From: an uncultured Gemmiger sp.
GTDB lineage: Bacteria; Bacillota; Clostridia; Oscillospirales; Ruminococcaceae
Reading direction: 5' to 3'
NCBI GenBank assembly: GCA_944388165.1
Contig: CALXHS010000088.1
Coordinates: forward strand, 1 to 40,175
DNA length: 40,175 nt
Part shown: positions 1 through 6,305 of the stretch, in pieces
Position numbering within the stretch: the stretch's first letter is position 1
Layout: each line of letters starts with the position of its first letter
Notes under the pieces: generated by a model
What the model saw: only the letters and a program-made list of their open reading frames with translations
Told to the model about the DNA's origin: nothing
Database searches by the model: none
Program-made: the position numbers and the translations under genes

Positions 1-2
1 CT

Positions 3-260
3 TTGGTATGCAAGGATTGCGGCAAAGAGTTCGTCTGGACCGCCGGCGAGCAGGAGTTCTACGCCAGCCGTGGTTTCGAGAACCAGCCCCAGCGCTGCAA
101 GCCCTGCCGCGATGCCCGCAAGAACGCTGTTCGCGGCGAGCGCCAGATGTTTGACGCTGTCTGCGCAAGCTGCGGCAAGGAGTGCAAGGTTCCCTTCCAG
201 CGCCGCGAGGATCGCCCGGTCTACTGCAGCGAGTGCTTCGCCAAGATGAAGGAAAACTGA
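3..260 (+). CDS. Zinc-ribbon protein (CxxC-x17-CxxC type), 5' end probably outside the window
   Basis: The visible 85 codons carry four CxxC pairs: CKDC, CKPC, CASC and CSEC. The last two are exactly 17 residues apart, which is the CxxC-x17-CxxC arrangement of a small zinc-ribbon family common in Oscillospiraceae. Each pair of CxxC knuckles probably binds one zinc. The role is unknown; such small basic proteins are often supposed to bind nucleic acid, but nothing here proves it. The frame is open at the left edge. The first usable codon is a TTG at position 3, directly before the first CxxC, so a few N-terminal residues are probably missing. A strong intrinsic terminator follows 29 bases after the stop. 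Confidence 0.75.
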   Translation: MVCKDCGKEFVWTAGEQEFYASRGFENQPQRCKPCRDARKNAVRGERQMFDAVCASCGKECKVPFQRREDRPVYCSECFAKMKEN

Positions 261-288
261 TAAGCCCCTGATTCGTTCAAGAGCCACC

Positions 289-320
289 GACCCCGCCGTC
301 CCCGGACGGCGGGGTCTTTG
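289..320 (+). terminator. Intrinsic terminator of the zinc-ribbon gene
   Basis: A perfect 12-bp stem (GACCCCGCCGTC at 289-300 with GACGGCGGGGTC at 305-316) closes a CCCG loop and is followed by TTTG. The T-run is short, but the stem is very GC-rich. Confidence 0.8.
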
Positions 321-421
321 CATGCCCGGGCGGCAGGGCAGGGGAGGCGCCTTTGTCAGATTGCCCAAAATCCCGCCCCCAAACCGCCCCAAAGACGGCG
401 GGCGGGGCGGTGCTCTCTGCC

Positions 422-450
422 TTGACAGAGAAACAGGGGCGTGGTAGAAT
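422..450 (+). promoter_or_regulatory. Sigma-A promoter of the pyrCFKD operon
   Basis: A consensus -35 TTGACA (422-427), a 17-base spacer and a -10 TAGAAT (445-450). Transcription should begin near 457, giving a leader of about 210 bases before pyrC. An inverted repeat, ACCGCCCC (383-390) with GGGGCGGT (404-411), lies just upstream of the -35 box. Confidence 0.8.
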
Positions 451-507
451 AATAAAAATTATGCAAAACCCCCGCAAAGATTGTCAAAAAGAAGGAGGCA
501 CCGTCAC

Positions 508-597
508 ATGCAGTTCCGCTTGGCCCGAATGTCCGGTGTTCTGATTTTTGACGGTGCCGTGTTTTTTCCTGACACCGCGGATGGGCGGCTTTTTTGA
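508..597 (+). CDS. Putative pyr leader peptide, 29 aa
   Basis: This short ORF has a textbook AAGGAGG (492-498) nine bases before its ATG, in the leader between the pyr promoter and pyrC. It is rich in phenylalanine (residues 3, 14, 19, 20, 29) because it runs through three T-tracts (545-549, 562-567, 590-595). Its TGA stop (595-597) overlaps the first base of the attenuator stem. This matches the logic of the E. coli pyrBI leader peptide, where a ribosome close behind RNA polymerase stops the terminator from folding. A 10-bp inverted repeat, GGCACCGTCA (497-506) with TGACGGTGCC (549-558), could hide the end of its ribosome site. Expression is inferred, not shown. Confidence 0.55.
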   Translation: MQFRLARMSGVLIFDGAVFFPDTADGRLF

Positions 598-627
598 CTT
601 TTCCTCACCGGGGAAAAGTTTTTTTTT
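597..627 (+). terminator. Attenuator terminator in the pyrC leader
   Basis: ACTTTTCC (597-604) pairs with GGAAAAGT (612-619) across a 7-base loop, and a run of nine T (619-627) follows. The hairpin lies after the promoter and before pyrC, so it must be bypassed for the operon to be read. The left arm begins at the last base of the leader-peptide stop codon, so a ribosome at that stop would cover it. Confidence 0.7.
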
Positions 628-669
628 GCCCAAACGCGGTTAAAACATACCTGAAAGGAAGGCTGTATC

Positions 670-1860
670 ATGCTGATCCGCAATGCCAAGGACGACTCCG
701 GCCGCCGCTGTGATGTCTGGGTCAAAGACGGCAAGATCGCTGCCATTGGCGCCGGTCTGCCCGCCGACCTGGACACCGAGGTCATCGACGCTGCCGGGCT
801 GACCATCCTGCCCTCTTTCATCGATACCCACTGCCACTGGCGCACCCCCGGCCTGGAATATAAAGAGGATATCGCCACCGGTTCCGCCGCGGCTGCCGCG
901 GGCGGGTACACCTTCGTGAACCTGATGCCCAACACCAAGCCGGTGTGCTCCGACGCCGACACCGTCTACGCGGTGCAGAACAAGGCCAGGGAGATCGGCC
1001 TGTGCGACGCCAACCAGACCGTGTCCATCACCAAGGACTTTGACGGCAAGACCATCGACCATCTCCTCACTCTGCCGGAGAACATCCGCTTCACCACCGA
1101 GGACGGCAACGGCGTCATGCACAACGCCGTCATGGCCCGGGTCTTTGCCATCGCCACCGAGCGCGGCCTCACCGTCATGTCCCACGCCGAGGACCGGGAG
1201 ATCAGCCCCTGGGACTACCGCCTGGCCGAAAACATCGAAACGGTGCGCAACTGCCACCTGGCTGAATACTACGGCACCCGGCTGCACATGTGCCATGTTT
1301 CCACCGCTGAGTCTGTGGATGCGGTGCGCCAGAGCCGCCGCAAGGGGGCCCGGGTCTCCTGCGAAGTCACCCCCCATCACCTGTGGTTCGACGACAAGCG
1401 CCTGCAGTACCGGGTGAACCCGCCCATCCGCACCGACAACGATGTGCGGGCCCTGGTGCAGGCCATCAAGGACGGCACCGTCACCTGCATCGGCACCGAC
1501 CACGCCCCCCACACCGCCGAGGAAAAGGAGAAGGGCGCCGCCGGTATGGTGGGGCTGGAAACCGCCTTTGCCGCCTGCTACACCAAGCTCTGCCGCATGG
1601 AGGGCCTGCCCCTGGAACACCTGAGCTTCCTCATGAGCGCCGGTCCCGCCGCCGTTATGGGCCTGGCCGACCGCAAGGGGCTGCTGTGCCCCGGCTATGA
1701 CGCTGACCTGGTGCTGGTGGACATCGATCATATGTATACCGTGCACGCCGACAAGCTGCACAGCAAGAGCAAGAATACCCCCTTCGACGGGGAAAATCTG
1801 TACGGCCGCATCAAGATGACCATCAAGGGCGGCAAGACCACCTATCAGAGCGAAGAGTAA
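670..1860 (+). CDS. pyrC: Dihydroorotase
   Basis: PyrC closes N-carbamoyl-aspartate to dihydroorotate, the third step of pyrimidine synthesis, in the cytosol. The 396-residue protein is a class I amidohydrolase. The metal-binding DTHCHWRTPG segment gives His54, His56 and Arg58. Also seen are HVSTAES, EVTPHH and GTDHAPH, with the likely catalytic Asp277. It is somewhat shorter than the roughly 425 residues of Bacillus PyrC. The ATG at 670 follows AAGGAAGG. It is the first gene of the pyrCFKD unit and is read only if the leader attenuator is passed. The next gene, pyrF, follows after 14 bases. Confidence 0.95.
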   Translation: MLIRNAKDDSGRRCDVWVKDGKIAAIGAGLPADLDTEVIDAAGLTILPSFIDTHCHWRTPGLEYKEDIATGSAAAAAGGYTFVNLMPNTKPVCSDADTVYAVQNKAREIGLCDANQTVSITKDFDGKTIDHLLTLPENIRFTTEDGNGVMHNAVMARVFAIATERGLTVMSHAEDREISPWDYRLAENIETVRNCHLAEYYGTRLHMCHVSTAESVDAVRQSRRKGARVSCEVTPHHLWFDDKRLQYRVNPPIRTDNDVRALVQAIKDGTVTCIGTDHAPHTAEEKEKGAAGMVGLETAFAACYTKLCRMEGLPLEHLSFLMSAGPAAVMGLADRKGLLCPGYDADLVLVDIDHMYTVHADKLHSKSKNTPFDGENLYGRIKMTIKGGKTTYQSEE

Positions 1861-1874
1861 GGAGGCAATTTCCA

Positions 1875-2741
1875 ATGACCAACATGGACAAACTGTATGC
1901 CAGCGTGGCCGCCAACGGCCCTGTGTGCGTGGGTCTGGACACCGAACTGAGCTACCTGCCCGAATCCGCTGTGGATTCCACCAAGACGGCAGGGGAGAAC
2001 GTGGTGGCCTTCAACCGCGCCCTGATCGACGCCACCAAGTCCGCCGCGGGCTGCTACAAGGTGCAGATCGCCTACTATGAATCCCTGGGCATGGACGGCA
2101 TGCGCGCCTATGCCGAGACCCTGCGCATGGTGCGGGAGACCGGTCTGCCGGTCATTGCCGACATCAAGCGCGGCGACATCGCCAAGACAGCCGAGATGTA
2201 CGCCAAGGCCCACTTCTCCGGTGACTTTGAAGCCGACCTCATCACCCTGGCCCCCTACATGGGCCTGGATTCCATCAGCCCCTACCTGCCCTACTGCAAG
2301 GACCAGGGCAAGGGCGTGTTCGTGCTGTGCCGCACCTCCAACCCCGGCGCCAAGGACTTTGAGTACCAGAAACTGGCCGACGGCCGCCACGTCTACGACC
2401 TGGTGGGCGACAGCCTCTCCGCTCTGGGCCAGGATTATATCGGCGAGAGCGGCTACACCAGCATCGGCCTGGTCATCGGCGGCACCCACACCGAGGAGGC
2501 TTCCGCCATCCGCGCCGCCTACCAGAACACCTTCTTCCTGATCCCCGGCTACGGCGCCCAGGGCGGCAAGGCCGCCGACATCGCCCGTTACCTGAACAAG
2601 GGCAACGGCGGCGTGGTCAACTCCAGCCGCGGCATCCTGCTGGCCTGGAAGAAGCAGCCCGGCGTGGATTATGCCGAGGCCGCCTATAATGAATGCGTCC
2701 GCATGAGGGAGGATATCCAGAGTGAGTGCGATAAACTGTAA
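1875..2741 (+). CDS. pyrF: Orotidine 5'-phosphate decarboxylase (long, type 2 form)
   Basis: PyrF decarboxylates OMP to UMP, the last step of the pathway. The 288-residue length fits the longer bacterial and mycobacterial-type family rather than the 230-residue E. coli form. The catalytic ADIKRGDI motif supplies Asp96, Lys98 and Asp101 of the Asp-Lys-Asp network. Near the C-terminus, PGYGAQGG and NSSRGILLAW form the phosphate-binding region. AAGGAGG lies just before the ATG. The 3' end overlaps pyrK by 20 bases, so the two are probably translationally coupled. Confidence 0.95.
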   Translation: MTNMDKLYASVAANGPVCVGLDTELSYLPESAVDSTKTAGENVVAFNRALIDATKSAAGCYKVQIAYYESLGMDGMRAYAETLRMVRETGLPVIADIKRGDIAKTAEMYAKAHFSGDFEADLITLAPYMGLDSISPYLPYCKDQGKGVFVLCRTSNPGAKDFEYQKLADGRHVYDLVGDSLSALGQDYIGESGYTSIGLVIGGTHTEEASAIRAAYQNTFFLIPGYGAQGGKAADIARYLNKGNGGVVNSSRGILLAWKKQPGVDYAEAAYNECVRMREDIQSECDKL

Positions 2742-3507
2742 GGTCAGTGTGCTGGCACAGGAAACGGTGGCGCCGGACATCCGCCGCCTGACCGTGTCCT
2801 GGGAGGACCAGCGCCCGGAATTCATGCCCCACGCCGGCCAGTTCTATATGCTGCGCTGCTGGGCGGCGGACGAAGCACCCGTGCTCTCCCGCCCCATCAG
2901 CGTCCATGATTTTGATGCCGCTTCCCACACCCTGACCTTCCTGTATCAGGTCAAGGGCCAGGGCACCGAGAAGCTGGCAGCCCTGAAGGCGGGGGACACC
3001 CTGTCCCTCACCGGCCCCTGCGGTAACGGCTTCAACGTGGCCGAAGCCGCCAGGTTCGGCACCGGCCGAGTGGCCGTGGTGGGCGGCGGCATCGGCACCG
3101 CGCCCCTGCTGCTGCTCTGCAAGGAGCTGGCCGCCGCCGGTGCCAAGCCGGAACTGTACGCCGGCTTCCGGGATGAACCCTACGGGCTGGAGGAATTCCT
3201 GCCCTACTGTGCCGCCGTCAGCGTGGCCACCGATTCCGGCGCCGTGGGCTACCATGGCCTGGTCACCGGCATCCTGCACCCTGAAAACTTCGACCTGGTG
3301 CTGGCCTGCGGTCCCAACGTGATGATGAAGGGCGTGTACAAGCTCTGCGCCGAGCACAACACCCCCTGCATCGTCAGCCTGGAACGCAAGATGGCCTGCG
3401 GTCTGGGCGCCTGCCTGGGCTGCACCTGCATGACCAAGGTGGGACCGCGCACCGTCTGCAAGGACGGCCCGGTCTTCGCTGCCGAGGAGGTGTTCGACCT
3501 TGACTAA
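2722..3507 (+). CDS. pyrK: Dihydroorotate dehydrogenase electron-transfer subunit
   Basis: PyrK passes electrons from dihydroorotate, oxidised on PyrD, to NAD+ through FAD and a [2Fe-2S] cluster. The 261 residues show the FAD-binding RPISVHD motif, a glycine-rich nucleotide site (VVGGGIGTAPLL), and four cluster cysteines at about 226, 231, 234 and 246 (CGLGACLGCTC and TVCKDGP). The GTG start at 2722 lies inside pyrF and has GGGAGG at a normal distance. The stop overlaps the start of pyrD by 8 bases. The genes in order pyrK-pyrD are typical of Firmicutes with class 1B enzymes. Confidence 0.95.
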   Translation: MSAINCKVSVLAQETVAPDIRRLTVSWEDQRPEFMPHAGQFYMLRCWAADEAPVLSRPISVHDFDAASHTLTFLYQVKGQGTEKLAALKAGDTLSLTGPCGNGFNVAEAARFGTGRVAVVGGGIGTAPLLLLCKELAAAGAKPELYAGFRDEPYGLEEFLPYCAAVSVATDSGAVGYHGLVTGILHPENFDLVLACGPNVMMKGVYKLCAEHNTPCIVSLERKMACGLGACLGCTCMTKVGPRTVCKDGPVFAAEEVFDLD

Positions 3508-4417
3508 CGTAGATCTGCATGTGAACCTGCTGGGCAAGCGTCTGGCCAGCCCGGTCATCGCCGCTTCCGGCACCTTCGGCTTCGGCCCCGAATACGCCGA
3601 CATCCAGGATCTGCGGGTGCTGGGCGGCATCTCCGGCAAGGGCCTGACCCTCAACGGCCAGCCCGGCAACCCCGGCGAGCGCCTGTACGAGACCCCCTCC
3701 GGCCTGATGAACTCCATCGGCCTGCAGAACCCCGGCGTGGCCCACTTCATCGAGCACGAACTGCCCGCCATGAAGACCCTGGGCACCACCGTCTGGGCCA
3801 ACCTGGGCGGCCACACCATCGAGGAGAACGTGGAAGGCGTGCGGATGCTCTGCGAAGCGGGCATCGACTTCCTGGAACTGAACATCAGCTGCCCCAACGT
3901 CAAGCAGGGTGGTCTGGCCTTCGGTATCCGGGCCGCGGACGCTTCCGAAGTGGTTTCGGCGGTGCGCAAGGTCTGCACCGTACCCCTGGTGGTCAAGCTC
4001 AGCCCCCAGGCCGAGAACCTGACCGAGATGTGCAAGGCAGTGGAAGCCGCCGGTGCCGACGGCATCAGCCTGTGCAACACCTTCCAGGCCTGTGCCATTG
4101 ACCTGGAACGCCGCAAGCCGGTGTTCGCCAACACCTTCGCGGGCCTGTCCGGCCCGGCGGTGCGTCCCATTGCCCTGCGCATGGTCTGGCAGGCGGTGGG
4201 CGCCGTGAACATCCCGGTCATCGGGCTGGGCGGCATCAGCACCGGTAAGGACGCCCTGGAATTCATCATGGCCGGCGCCGCCGCCGTGCAGGTGGGCACC
4301 GCCAACTTCTTGGACCCCATGGCCTGCACCCGCATCGTGAACGAAATGGCGGACTGGATGCAGGCCCACGGCGTGCACAGCCTGGACGAGATCCGCGGCT
4401 GTGCCCGTGCAAACTGA
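3500..4417 (+). CDS. pyrD: Dihydroorotate dehydrogenase, class 1B catalytic subunit
   Basis: PyrD oxidises dihydroorotate to orotate on FMN. The NISCPNVKQGG motif carries Cys131, the catalytic base that marks class 1 (soluble) enzymes, and the preceding pyrK marks class 1B, an NAD-dependent PyrD2K2 tetramer. Other family signatures are SGKGLT and the C-terminal FMN-phosphate motifs IGLGGIS and GAAAVQVGTA. The 305-residue length is normal. The start is a TTG at 3500 with GAGGAGG nine bases upstream, overlapping the pyrK stop. No clear terminator follows; a new promoter lies 27 bases after the stop. Confidence 0.95.
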   Translation: MTNVDLHVNLLGKRLASPVIAASGTFGFGPEYADIQDLRVLGGISGKGLTLNGQPGNPGERLYETPSGLMNSIGLQNPGVAHFIEHELPAMKTLGTTVWANLGGHTIEENVEGVRMLCEAGIDFLELNISCPNVKQGGLAFGIRAADASEVVSAVRKVCTVPLVVKLSPQAENLTEMCKAVEAAGADGISLCNTFQACAIDLERRKPVFANTFAGLSGPAVRPIALRMVWQAVGAVNIPVIGLGGISTGKDALEFIMAGAAAVQVGTANFLDPMACTRIVNEMADWMQAHGVHSLDEIRGCARAN

Positions 4418-4421
4418 ATTT

Positions 4422-4458
4422 TTATGCATTTTATGCAACTACATTGAAAACTTATGCA
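4422..4458. repeat. Three TTATGCA direct repeats at the pyrE promoter
   Basis: TTATGCA occurs at 4422-4428, 4431-4437 and 4452-4458. The third copy lies in the promoter spacer between -35 and -10. The second and third are 21 bases apart, two helical turns. Another copy occurs at 459-465, at the start point of the pyrC promoter. This looks like an operator array for an unidentified regulator. Confidence 0.5.
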
Positions 4459-4472
4459 AGCTGTGCTATCAT
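4444..4472 (+). promoter_or_regulatory. Sigma-A promoter of pyrE-carA-carB
   Basis: -35 TTGAAA (4444-4449), 17-base spacer, -10 TATCAT (4467-4472). Transcription should begin near 4479. The roughly 77-base leader has a small hairpin (4493-4508) but no T-run, so unlike the pyrC leader it has no attenuator that I can see. Confidence 0.7.
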
Positions 4473-4555
4473 AAGTCAAAGCGTGGAAAAGTGCGGGTCT
4501 TCGCCCGCGTCAAAGGATAACAGGTATACGGAAACAATTTATGGAGGGTATAACG

Positions 4556-5152
4556 ATGGCAAGAGATGCAAAAGAAATTCTGAAAGAATGCGGCGCTTTT
4601 CTGGAAGGTCACTTCCTGCTGTCCAGCGGCCGCCACTCCGGCGCTTACTGCCAGATGGCCTATCTGCAGCAGTACCCGGACAAGTGCGCCGAAGTCATGG
4701 CTCCCGTGGCCGAAAAGCTGAAGGAGATGGACGTGGATCTGTTCGTGGGTCCCGCTATGGGCGGCATTGTCTATGCCTATGAGCTGGGCCGTCAGTGCGG
4801 CAAGCCCGCCATTTTCACCGAGCGTGTGGACAACGTCATGACCCTCAAGCGCTTCCAGATCAAGCCGGGCATGCGCTGCATCATCGCTGAGGACGTGGTC
4901 ACCACCGGCGTTTCCAGCCTGGAGACCAAGCGCGTCATCGAAGAAGCCGGCGGCATCTGCCTGGGCATCGTCTGCGTGGTGGACCGCACCACCGCCGCCG
5001 CCCCCTCTCCCATTCCCATCCTGGCCAGCGCCCTGAAGCTGGAACTGCCCAACTATGCGCCGGACGAATGCCCCATCTGCAAGGAGGGCAAGCTGCCCCT
5101 GGTGCACCTGGGCAGCCGTAAGATGCAGGAAAAGGCAAAGCAGAAGCTGTGA
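4556..5152 (+). CDS. pyrE: Orotate phosphoribosyltransferase
   Basis: PyrE joins orotate and PRPP to give OMP. The PRPP-binding motif is clear in IIAEDVVTTGVSS. The C-terminal CPICKEGKLPLVHLGS segment is typical of the clostridial and thermophile-type PyrE. An in-frame ATG at 4541 is rejected because GGAGGG (4543-4548) lies inside that extension at the right distance for the ATG at 4556, giving 198 residues. It is the first gene of the second pyr unit. Its end is followed after 20 bases by carA. Confidence 0.93.
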   Translation: MARDAKEILKECGAFLEGHFLLSSGRHSGAYCQMAYLQQYPDKCAEVMAPVAEKLKEMDVDLFVGPAMGGIVYAYELGRQCGKPAIFTERVDNVMTLKRFQIKPGMRCIIAEDVVTTGVSSLETKRVIEEAGGICLGIVCVVDRTTAAAPSPIPILASALKLELPNYAPDECPICKEGKLPLVHLGSRKMQEKAKQKL

Positions 5153-5172
5153 TTTTTGAAGCGAGGCAAACT

Positions 5173-6303
5173 ATGCAGGCATATCTGATTTTGGCAAACG
5201 GGACGGTGCTCACCGGCAAAAGCATCGGCGCCGAAGGCACCACCGTGGGCGAGGTCGTGTTCGCCACCGGCATGGTCGGCTTTCAGGAGACCCTGACCGA
5301 CCCCAGCTACTACGGCCAGATCATCACCCAGACTTACCCGCTGATCGGCAACTACGGCATGAACAGCGAAGATATGGAAAGCACCCGCATCTGGGCCCGG
5401 GGCTATATCGTGCGCGAAGCGTGCACCGCCCCCAGCAACTTCCGCTGCGAGATGACCCTGGACGCTTTCCTGAAAAAGAACAACATCATCGGCATTGAGG
5501 GCATCGACACCCGCAGCCTGACCCGCACTCTGCGGGAGAGCGGCGTCATGAACGGCGCCATCACCACCGAGTTCGACCCCAACGCCGAACCGGAAAAGAT
5601 GGCCGCGCTCATGCCCGCCATCCAGGGCTACGCCGTCACCGAGGCGGTGAAGTCCACCACCTGCGCCGCCCCCATGACCTTTGAGCCCACCGCAGAACCC
5701 AAGGACGGCGGTTCGGTGCTGCACGTGGCCCTGCTGGACCTGGGCTGCAAGAACAACATCGTGCGCTGCCTGCAGAAGCGCGGCTGCCGCGTCACCGTTC
5801 TGCCTGGCACCACCAGCCCCGAAGAACTGGCGGCCCTCAAGCCGGACGGCCTCATGCTGTCCAACGGCCCCGGCGACCCGGCGGAAAACACCGAGATCAT
5901 CGCCAACATCCGCAAGATGCTGGACACCGGCATCCCGGCTTTCGGCATCTGCCTGGGCCACCAGCTCACCGCGCTGGCTGCCGGCGCCAAGACCAGCAAG
6001 ATGAAGTACGGCCACCGCGGCGCCAACCAGCCGGTCACCGACTTTGCCACCGGCCGCACCTTCATCACCAGCCAGAACCACGGCTACGCCGTTCTGGGCG
6101 GCACCCTGCCCGCCGGTGTGGGCCGGGTGAGCCACGTCAACGCCAACGACAAGACCTGCGAAGGCGTGGAGTATATGCAGTGGAACTGCTTCACCGTCCA
6201 GTTCCATCCCGAGGCCAGCGGCGGCCCCCGGGATACCGAATTCCTGTTCGACCGTTTCATCCAGAACATCCGCCGCATCAATCGCGTTAAAGGAGGGCTG
6301 TAA
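5173..6303 (+). CDS. carA: Carbamoyl-phosphate synthase small (glutaminase) subunit
   Basis: CarA hydrolyses glutamine and feeds ammonia to CarB. The 376-residue protein has the N-terminal CarA domain (VTG-like MVGFQETLTDPSY) and a C-terminal class I glutamine amidotransferase domain. The nucleophile is Cys260 in FGICLGHQ; His345 and Glu347 in FHPEAS complete the triad. The ATG at 5173 is chosen because the family begins just there; an upstream in-frame GTG at 5149 has no ribosome site and overlaps pyrE. Its stop is two bases before carB, so the subunits are made together. Confidence 0.95.
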   Translation: MQAYLILANGTVLTGKSIGAEGTTVGEVVFATGMVGFQETLTDPSYYGQIITQTYPLIGNYGMNSEDMESTRIWARGYIVREACTAPSNFRCEMTLDAFLKKNNIIGIEGIDTRSLTRTLRESGVMNGAITTEFDPNAEPEKMAALMPAIQGYAVTEAVKSTTCAAPMTFEPTAEPKDGGSVLHVALLDLGCKNNIVRCLQKRGCRVTVLPGTTSPEELAALKPDGLMLSNGPGDPAENTEIIANIRKMLDTGIPAFGICLGHQLTALAAGAKTSKMKYGHRGANQPVTDFATGRTFITSQNHGYAVLGGTLPAGVGRVSHVNANDKTCEGVEYMQWNCFTVQFHPEASGGPRDTEFLFDRFIQNIRRINRVKGGL

Positions 6304-6305
6304 GA

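Noticed and set aside
457-669. A PyrR-binding attenuator in the pyrC leader
   Set aside because: I looked for the conserved PyrR-loop block with its GAGAGGC-like core and did not find it.
4541-4555. An earlier in-frame ATG for pyrE
   Set aside because: The ribosome site GGAGGG lies inside this extension and fits the ATG at 4556.
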